In this document: piece after piece, positions 1-7,400 of the stretch
Layout of the letters: every line of letters begins with the position of its first letter
Numbering within the stretch: position 1 is the stretch's first letter
Assembly: GCA_011391655.1 (NCBI GenBank)
Contig: JAABQE010000253.1
Span: 1-8,443 of the forward strand
Source: Hydrogenophilales bacterium
GTDB lineage: Bacteria > Pseudomonadota > Gammaproteobacteria > Burkholderiales > Thiobacillaceae
Direction: 5' to 3'
DNA: 8,443 bases
The notes under the pieces: model-generated
Seen by the model: the letters and a program-made list of their open reading frames with translations, nothing else
What the model was told of the DNA's origin: nothing
Databases searched by the model: none
Translations under genes and position numbers: made by a program

Positions 1-13
1 TGTTTTCTGACAT
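1..13 (-). CDS. 5' end of a divergent gene (first four codons only)
   Basis: On the minus strand an ATG at 13-11 is followed by TCA GAA AAC, giving M-S-E-N before the window ends. The start is supported by an AGGAG ribosome binding site (complement of 20-24) with a 6-base spacer, and by a plausible minus-strand promoter further upstream. Four residues cannot identify the product. Because the gene is transcribed away from oxyR across a region of roughly 120 bases, it may be a peroxide-stress gene controlled by OxyR, such as a catalase or peroxiredoxin. That is inference from gene arrangement only. Confidence 0.6.
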
Positions 14-15
14 GG

Positions 16-24
16 CTCTCTCCT
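16..24 (-). promoter_or_regulatory. Ribosome binding site of the divergent gene
   Basis: The plus strand reads CTCTCTCCT, so the minus-strand transcript carries AGGAGAGAG. Its AGGAG core lies 6 bases before the ATG at 13-11, which is ideal spacing. This is the main evidence that the left edge holds a real gene start. Confidence 0.65.
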
Positions 25-57
25 ATCGATAATTCGGCTCCGCACCGGAGTGACTTC

Positions 58-86
58 ATTAAAGACCATTCAGCGTGATTTGTCTC
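58..86 (-). promoter_or_regulatory. Candidate sigma-70 promoter for the divergent gene
   Basis: On the minus strand GAGACA (complement of 81-86; 4 of 6 matches to TTGACA) lies 17 bases before TTTAAT (complement of 58-63; 5 of 6 matches to TATAAT). Transcription would begin near base 51 and give a leader of about 38 bases. That leader starts with a 5-bp hairpin, CTCCG-CAC-CGGAG on the plus strand at 38-50. A weak -35 box is usual for activator-dependent promoters, and the AT-rich dyad at 88-114 sits directly upstream of it, where a LysR-type activator would bind. This is seen by eye only, without a scored search. Confidence 0.4.
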
Positions 87-87
87 A

Positions 88-114
88 TGAATAGTCTAGA
101 ATCAATTCATTGAT
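88..114. promoter_or_regulatory. AT-rich dyad upstream of oxyR, possible LysR-type (OxyR) operator
   Basis: Two overlapping inverted repeats lie here: TGAAT (88-92) with ATTCA (105-109), and ATCAA (101-105) with TTGAT (110-114) around a 4-base centre. The second resembles the short AT-rich dyads bound by LysR-type regulators. An ATAG at 91-94 matches one quarter of the E. coli OxyR consensus (four tetranucleotides spaced by 7), but the other three quarters match poorly. A TAGAAT at 97-102 could be the -10 box of oxyR itself, without a good -35. The position just before oxyR and just upstream of the divergent -35 box fits both self-repression and activation of the neighbour. Confidence 0.35.
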
Positions 115-132
115 GAAATCGAATGGATGGCC

Positions 133-1038
133 ATGACCCTGCAGGAGCTGAAATATCTGGTGGCGCTGGCCGATCACGGCCACTTCGGCAAAGCTGCCGA
201 AGCGTGTTTCATCACCCAATCCACGTTGTCCACCCAGATCAAGAAACTGGAAGACTTCCTCGGCGTGACCCTGTTCGACCGCAGCCTCAAGCGCGTCACC
301 CCCACGCCGATCGGCCGCGAAATCCTGCAGGCTGCACGCAATATCGTCGAAGAATCCGAACGCATCCGCGAACTGGCCAAACATGCGCAGGATCCGATGG
401 CGCGCACCATCCATCTCGGCGTCATCCCCACCCTGGGGCCGTATTACCTGCCGCATGCGCTGACCCTGGTGCACAAAAAACATCCTGACTTGCGCCTGCT
501 GCTGCGCGAGGAAATGACGCCACAGGTTCTGGAACATTTACAGGATGGCAAGCTGGACGCAGGCTTGCTGGCACTGCCGGTGACCGACGACAGCCTGCGC
601 GTCGAGCCATTGTTCTACGAGCCGTTTTTTGCAGCCCTGCCTGCGGGGCACGCGCTTGCCAAACACGAGACGCTCAAGGTGTCGGACATCATCAAGGAAA
701 AGTTGCTGCTGCTGGATGAAGGTCATTGCTTGCGCGATCAGGCGCTCGATGTGTGCGGGACCGGATCGCGCGGGCGCGAGGAAGTGCGCGCCACCAGCCT
801 GGAAACCCTGCGCCAGATGGTAGGCATGGGGCTGGGCCTGACCTTGCTGCCCGCGCTGGCGGTGGATGCCGGGCCGCGCACCAGCAAAAAAATGATCGAG
901 ACCCGGCCTTTCAAGGCTCCGCCGCCGGGGCGAACCATTGGCCTGGCATGGCGCAAGCGCGCGCCGTTTCCCGAAACCTTCGAGCGCCTTGCCGCGACGC
1001 TCAAGGCCAGCCTGCCGGCTGAAGTGGAGCCTGTCTGA
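133..1038 (+). CDS. oxyR: Hydrogen peroxide-sensing LysR-type transcriptional regulator OxyR
   Basis: This cytoplasmic regulator senses hydrogen peroxide through a reversible disulfide and then activates peroxide-defence genes. The 301-residue product is close to the 305 of E. coli OxyR. Residues 1-60 form the winged helix-turn-helix (HFGKAAEACFITQSTLSTQI), followed by the linker helix and a two-lobed sensor domain from about residue 90. The segment DEGHCLRDQALDVC carries the redox pair Cys199 and Cys208, with His198, Arg201 and Asp202 beside them; Thr100 of the peroxide pocket lies in IPTLGPYYLP. I chose the ATG at 133 over the one at 127 because it aligns without gaps to E. coli OxyR and puts the cysteines at exactly 199 and 208. 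Neither start has a strong ribosome binding site. The gene stands alone: its neighbour on the left is divergent and the next gene is about 450 bases downstream. Family membership follows from these motifs; its targets here are not shown. Confidence 0.95.
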   Translation: MTLQELKYLVALADHGHFGKAAEACFITQSTLSTQIKKLEDFLGVTLFDRSLKRVTPTPIGREILQAARNIVEESERIRELAKHAQDPMARTIHLGVIPTLGPYYLPHALTLVHKKHPDLRLLLREEMTPQVLEHLQDGKLDAGLLALPVTDDSLRVEPLFYEPFFAALPAGHALAKHETLKVSDIIKEKLLLLDEGHCLRDQALDVCGTGSRGREEVRATSLETLRQMVGMGLGLTLLPALAVDAGPRTSKKMIETRPFKAPPPGRTIGLAWRKRAPFPETFERLAATLKASLPAEVEPV

Positions 1039-1481
1039 CATGTCTGATATGAACGACCCGTGCGCTACTCTGCACCTGGGCGGGGATGGCGATGAATCTG
1101 TAGGAAGTGCTGCTGGGCTTGCGCTGCTGGCGTATCTGTTTTCCGAGCGCTGATGCCGCTCAGCTGTCATGGTCAGGGCGCCCGTATTCATCCCTGAAAT
1201 AACGCGTGCTATCGAGGCCATCAACAGGAGTCCACTATCTGTTTTCGGAAATAAATTGAGCGGATGCGACTGACCCGGCATACCCTGTCACGTCTTGCGG
1301 CCCACGCGTCTGCTGCAAAGCCATTCTGTCCAGACATACCGGCGAGACTGTAATTGCACAGCCGTTTTAAAATCCGATCCCTCAAAATTTCCTACATTGA
1401 AAAGCTGTTAAATAGTTGACGGTTTGAAGTTCCAAAAACCAGACTGGATTCACCTTCAATGCTGACAACCAACGTTCGGCC
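1039..1481. other. Intergenic region between oxyR and the glucan synthase gene
   Basis: I see no convincing gene in these roughly 440 bases. Two very short plus-strand open frames (1040-1153, 37 codons; 1169-1273, 34 codons) lack ribosome binding sites and resemble nothing I know. A weak 5-bp hairpin, GCTGA (1149-1153) with TCAGC (1160-1164), has no T-run, so it is not a convincing oxyR terminator. From about 1350 to 1440 the sequence becomes clearly AT-rich (for instance TTTTAAAAT at 1365-1373 and TTGACG at 1416-1421), as expected of a promoter region for the next gene. I could not pair good -35 and -10 boxes. Confidence 0.6.
1133..1246 (+). repeat. 11-bp direct repeat in the oxyR downstream gap
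   Basis: TATCTGTTTTC occurs at 1133-1143 and again at 1236-1246. Each copy is followed by a similar short string (GAGCG then ATGC within about 20 bases), so the two ends may be diverged copies of one short sequence. No function is evident and chance cannot be excluded. Confidence 0.4.
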
Positions 1482-1487
1482 AAGGAG
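1482..1487 (+). promoter_or_regulatory. Strong ribosome binding site AAGGAG that decides the glucan synthase start
   Basis: AAGGAG is the only strong Shine-Dalgarno match at the 5' end of the long frame. Six bases (AATGTC) separate it from ATA at 1494-1496, which is in frame with the glucan synthase. The ATG at 1489-1491 lies only one base after it and reads ATG TCA TAG, so it cannot be the start. The site therefore points to 1494, even though ATA is not a normal initiator. Confidence 0.6.
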
Positions 1488-1493
1488 AATGTC

Positions 1494-4400
1494 ATAGCCA
1501 TCAAAGAGTTCGGATTAACGGCACGCGCACGACATACGCTACGTAACGACCGCGATACCGAGCTGCTGCGCTCGGAGCTGTTCAGCATTGAGCAACTCAA
1601 GCGCCACGCAGTCACGCTGGCGGGCCAGTATCAAATCGATCCGCATCCGGGGCCGGACCGGTTACTGCCACGGCTGGCGGACAATGCGCGCGTTCTGCTG
1701 GCGGCGTATGACGTCGTCACCGCCGCAGCCACGCCAGGGCAGCGGATTGTGCCGGCAGAGGCCTGGCTGCTCGACAACTTCTATCTGATCGAGCAGCAGA
1801 TTGGTATGGCGCGTCGGCATCTGCCGCGCGGATACAGCCGGCAGTTGCCACGACTGGCCGAGGGCCTGTCGGCCGGCTTCCCCCGCATCTACGACCTGGC
1901 GCTGGAACTGATCTCCCATATGGATGGTCGCGTCGACAGCACCACCAGCACCCAGTTCATCGCCGCCTACCAGACCGTCGAGCCTTTGAAGCTGGGCGAA
2001 CTGTGGGCCTTCCCGATCATGTTGCAACTGGCGCTACTGGAAAACCTGCGCCGCGTCGGGGTGCGTATCGCCCAGCGGCGCGAGGAGCGTGATGCGGCCA
2101 TCACCTGGGCGGACCGCATGCTCGCCACGGCCGAAACCGAACCCAAGCAACTGATCCAGTTGCTGGCTGATTTTGCCAACGCCGATGTGCCGCTGACCGC
2201 GCCGTTTGTGGAAGAGTTTTACGACCGGCTGCAGGCGCAGGGGCCCGCCATGGCCTTCGTGCAAACCTGGGTCGAGCACAAGCTGCTCGAACAGGGGGTG
2301 ACGGCAAGTGAGCTGTCAGAAGCGGCCGGCCGCACCGCAGCGGCCAACCAGATATCCATCGCCAACAGCATCGGCAGCCTGCGCTTCATCGGCACCATGG
2401 ACTGGCGCAATTTCGTCGAGTCGCTCAGTGTCGTCGAGCAGACCTTGCGGGAAGACCCGTCAGGCATGCACGCCAGCCAGGATTTCGCCACCCGCGACCG
2501 CTACCGGCATGTCATCGAAGATGTGGCGCGGCGCAGCACATGCAGCGAAATGGCGGTAGCACGCGAAGCCATCGTGCTCGCACAGACGGCCGCAGCGCAA
2601 TGGGGCACCCACGACCGCAGCGCCCATGTCGGCTTCTACCTGATTGATCACGGGCGGCCAGGTCTGGAGCGTGCGGTCGGCTGCCGGCTGTCGTTGAAAT
2701 CCCGCGTCATCCGGGTCAGCCGGCATGTCCGCCTGCCCCTTTATCTCGGCCCCATCCTGCTGCTCACGCTGCTGGCGACAGCAGCCGTGCTGTCTGCGCT
2801 CGGCGGGTTCGATCCGGGTGACCGGCGGCTCTGGCTGCTTGCGTTTCCGCTCGTCATTGCTGCCTCGGCGCTGGCCGTTCCCCTGGTGAACCTGCTGGTC
2901 ACGCTCACCCTGCTGCCGCGCGCATTGCCCCGACTGAATTTTTCGAAAGGGATTCCGGACAGTCACCGCACCATGGTGATCGTCCCCACCCTGCTGGCAA
3001 GCCCGCAGGACGTCGACGATCTGCTCGAAGCCATGGAGATCCGTTATCTCGGCAATCGCGATGCCAATCTGTTCTTTGCCCTGCTGACGGATTTTCGCGA
3101 CGCAGCTGAGCAAACGCTGCCGGACGACGCGGACTTGCTCGACTACGCGCGTGCCGCGGTCGAGGCGCTCAACGAAACCTACCGCGAGGATCGCCCCTGC
3201 ATCTTCTATCTGTTTCACCGGCCGCGGGTGTGGAATCCGTTCGAGCGGGTGTGGATGGGCTACGAGCGCAAGCGCGGCAAGCTGGAGCAGTTCAATGCCC
3301 GGCTCCGGGACGAGGCACAGACGGCCTTTTCGGATGTCGTCGGCGATCAGTCCATTCTCGGGTCGATCCAGTACGTCATCACCCTGGATACCGACACGCA
3401 ACTGCCGCGCGATGCGGCGCGCACGCTGGTCGGCAACCTCGCCCACCCGCTCAACCGGCCGGTCTTTGACGCCGCCAAGGGGCGCATTGTCGAAGGCTAC
3501 GCGATCCTGCAACCACGCGCTTCGATCAGCCTGACCAGCGCAGGCCAGTCACGCTTTACCAAACTGTTCGCAGGCGACTCAGGACTCGACCCCTACACGC
3601 GCGAAGTATCGGATGTCTATCAGGATGTGTTCGGGGAAGGTTCGTTCATCGGCAAGGGCATCTACGACGTGGATGCGTTCCGCCAGGCTGTCGACGGACG
3701 CTTTCCGGAGAATCTCATCCTCAGCCACGACCTGCTGGAAAGCGGCTATGCGCGTTCGGCCCTGGTGACCGATGTCGAGCTCATCGAAGAGCATCCGGCC
3801 AGTGTCGTCATCGATGCCAGCCGGCGCCATCGCTGGATACGCGGCGACTGGCAGTTAGCTGGCTGGCTGCTGCCGCGCGTGCCGGGACCACCCGGCCCGG
3901 TTGGATCGAAGGGAAAGCGGCAAGCGAACCCGCTCTCGGCCCTGTCGTGGTGGAAACTGTTCGACAACCTGCGGCGCAGTCTCGTCGCCCCATCGCTGCT
4001 TGCCTTGCTGGCAGGGGGGGGGCTGTTGGGTGTGGGGCCTGTCTGGTTGTGGACCCTGCTGGTCGTGGCCGTCGTGTGCCTGCCTACCCTGTTGTCCACC
4101 ATGATCGATCTCATCCGCAAACCGGAAGAACGCGACTGGCTGGTGCACCTGAGCCTGACCAGCAAGTCCGCGGGCCGCCCGATCATGCTCGTCTTGCTGA
4201 CCCTGGCCTTTTTGCCCTACGACACGCTGATAAGCCTGGGGGCGATCCTGCGCTCGGGGGGGCGCATGCTGTTCACGCGACGCGGCTTGTTGCTGTGGCA
4301 ACTGCCGTCCTACGCACGCCGCAACGCACGCCAGTCGCTGGCCGGTTTTTTCAGCGAAATGTGGATCGCGCCGGTGCTCGCGGTAGCGCTGGGCGTGGCG

Positions 4401-7400
4401 CTGGTCATGGCGGGCCGACCGGCGGCGTGGCTCGCCGCTGCACCCATCTTGTTGCTGTGGCTGGTGTCGCCCATCGCCGGCTGGTGGATCAGCCGGCCGC
4501 TGGTGTCCCCCGCCCCCGACCTGAGCGCCGATCAACGGGCGTTCCTGCGGACGTCGGCCCGGCGCACCTGGCGCTACTTCGCGGACTTTGTGGGTCCGGA
4601 TGACAACTGGCTGCCGCCCGACAACTTCCAGGAATACCCGGCACCCGCCATCGCCTCGCGCACTTCGCCCACCAACATCGGCATGGCGCTGCTGGCCGAC
4701 CTGGCGGCGGTCGATTTCGGCTATCTCACGGCCGGGGAATGCCTGCAGCGCATCGGCAACACGGTAGCGACGATGGAAAAGCTGGAACGCTACCGCGGTC
4801 ACTTTTTGAACTGGTACGACACCCGCACCCTGCAACCGTTGCATCCGCAATACGTCTCATCGGTGGATAGCGGTAACCTGGCCGGCAGCCTGCTCACCCT
4901 GCAGGCAGGGTTGGCCGAGCTGAAACATCAGCCGGTGCTGTCAGCCAACGCGTTGCAGGGGCTGCAGGACACCCTGCAGGTGCTGGCCGAACACGTGCCA
5001 GCGTCACCCACCCCGGATCTGGCGAAGAAGATCCGCGTGCTGCAGGACACCCTGCGCGCCCTCACGCTCGATGGGCCGCCGCAGACCCTGGCCGCCGCCG
5101 CCAGCGTGCTGGATGCGATTCACCGCACGGGCGATGGGCTGGTTGCCTGGTTGCCAGCCGATATCGATATCGATGGCGAATTGTTTTACTGGGCACAGGC
5201 ATTCGACCAGCAGTCCCGCGCCCTGCGCGACGAGATTGGATTGCTGGTGCCCGAGCCGCAGCACTTCAGCGCCATTCCAACCCTGGCGGAATTGGCCGGC
5301 GCGGGTGCCGCAGGCAGGCGTGCGCTGGAGCGGATCGGCATCATCGACGATCTGATGAACCGTTGCAGCGAACTGGCGGCGATGGATTTTGCGTTTCTCT
5401 ATGATGCCGCGTGTGGCCTCTTGACCATCGGTTACGACGTCGGCGAACGGCGCCGCGATCCATCTTGTTACGACCTGCTGGCATCGGAAGCGCGCCTGGC
5501 CAGTTTTCTGCTCATTGCGCAGGGACAGGTGCCGCAGAAGCACTGGTTCGCGCTCGGCCGCCTGCTCACCAGCCATGGCGGCGACATCAGCCTGATTTCG
5601 TGGAGCGGCTCGATGTTCGAGTACCTGATGCCGCAACTGATCATGCCGAGCTACCCGAACACCCTGCTGGAGCAGACTTGCAAGGCCGCAGTGTCGCGCC
5701 AGATCGAATACGGCCGGCAACGCGAAGTGCCATGGGGGATTTCCGAATCCTGCTACAACGCCACCGACATGCACCAGGTCTATCAATACCGGGCTTTTGG
5801 TGTGCCTGGCCTCGGCTTCAAGCGCGGGCTGGGAGACGACCTGGTGATCGCGCCCTACGCCAGTGCACTGGCACTGACGGTGATGCCGCGGGAAGCGTGC
5901 TGCAACCTGCAGACGCTGGCCGATCAGGGATTCCTCGGCGCCTACGGCTTCTACGAGGCGGTTGACTACACGCCGTCGCGGGTGCAGCGGGGCAAGTCGC
6001 ACGCCATCGTGCGCGCCTTCATGGCGCATCACCAGGGCATGAGCTTGCTGGCCTTTGCGCACGTATTGCTCGACCAGCCGATGCAGCGTCGCTTCATGTC
6101 CGACCCGCTCGCGCGGGCAACCGAATTGTTGCTGCAGGAACGGATACCGAAGAAGGGCGCCACCCTGCACCCGCACGCTGCCGAAGTCAGCGCCGCCGCA
6201 CGACCGCCCAGCGCGGACGTCGGCTCAATCATGCGCGTGTTTTCCGACCCCAATACGCAGATTCCTGAGGTTCACCTGTTATCGAACGGCCGCTACCACG
6301 TCATGGCGACCCATGCCGGCGGCAGTTACAGCCGCTGGCGCGACATCGCCGTCACCCGCTGGCGCGAGGACGCCACCTCAGATGGCTGGGGCACCTTCAT
6401 TTACCTGCGCGACCGCGACAGCGGCAAGTATTGGTCGACCGCGCACCAGCCGACCCTGCGCCGTGCCGACCACTACGAGGCGATCTTCGTGCAGGCGCGC
6501 GCCGAATACCGGCGGCGCGACCAGGCGATTGAAACGCACACCGAGATCAGCGTGTCCCCGGAAGACGACGTCGAGATCCGTCGCGTCACCCTGACCAACC
6601 AGTCGTCCCGCACCCGCCACATCGAGGTGACGAGCTACGCGGAAGTGGTGCTGGCGCCCTTGAATGCCGACCTCGCGCATCGCTCGTTCAGCAATCTGTT
6701 CGTGCAGACCGAAATCCTGCCCGAGCGCCAGGCGATTCTCTGCACGCGGCGTCCCCGCACGCCGGGCGAGCAGGTGCCGTGGATGTTTCATCTGCTGGCC
6801 GCACCGGGTGTGAAGGCCGACGAACCGTCCTACGAAACCGACCGCGCCCGCTTCATCGGGCGCGGCCGCACCGCAGCCAACCCGCTGGTGCTGGATAGCA
6901 GCGACACGCCGTCCACCCTGTCGAACACGGATGGGTCGGTGCTCGATCCCATCGTGGCGATCCGCCGCACCCTGACCCTGTCACCGGACAAATCGGCGAC
7001 CGTGCAGATCATCTCCGGGGTTGCTGACACGCGGGAGGCCGCACTGGCCCTGCTCGAGAAATATTGCGACCGCCACTTCGTCGAGCGTGCGTTCGAGATG
7101 GCCTGGTTCCAGAGCCAGGAGGTGCTGCGCCACCTCAACGCCACCGAGGCCGATGCCCAGATTTTCGGCCGCCTGGCCAACTCCGTGATTTACGGCAATG
7201 CCCTGCGCCGCACCGCGCCCGGCATCATTGCCCGCAACCAGCTGGGGCAGTCCGGACTGTGGCGCTTCGGCATCTCGGGCGATCTGCCGATCGTCCTGCT
7301 GCACATTGGCGACCTCAACCGCATCGATCTGGTCAAGCAGGTGCTGCAAGCGCATACCTATTGGTGCATGAAGGGCCTCTCCGCCGACCTGGTGATCGTG

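Noticed and set aside
127..135. ATG at 127 as the oxyR start
   Set aside because: It is possible, but it adds two residues ahead of the conserved MTLQEL start and shifts the redox cysteines from 199/208 to 201/210.
1040..1153. 37-codon open frame starting right after the oxyR stop
   Set aside because: No ribosome binding site of its own and no recognisable sequence; its frame continues an out-of-frame reading of the oxyR 3' end.
1169..1273. 34-codon open frame MVRAPVFIPEITRAIEA...
   Set aside because: The composition is plausible for a peptide, but there is no ribosome binding site and no known relative that I can name.
538..1281. Minus-strand open frame of 247 codons across oxyR and the gap
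   Set aside because: Most of it is antisense to oxyR and the rest shows no domain or ribosome binding site. The non-oxyR part (LLLMASIARVISGMNTGA) looks protein-like, but I cannot tie it to any family.
1416..1421. TTGACG as a -35 box for the glucan synthase gene
   Set aside because: No -10-like hexamer lies 16-18 bases downstream; that stretch reads ACCAGACT.
5159..5175. GATATCGATATCGAT palindromic stretch
   Set aside because: It lies inside the glucan synthase and simply encodes alternating Asp and Ile (D-I-D-I-D); there is no sign of a regulatory role.
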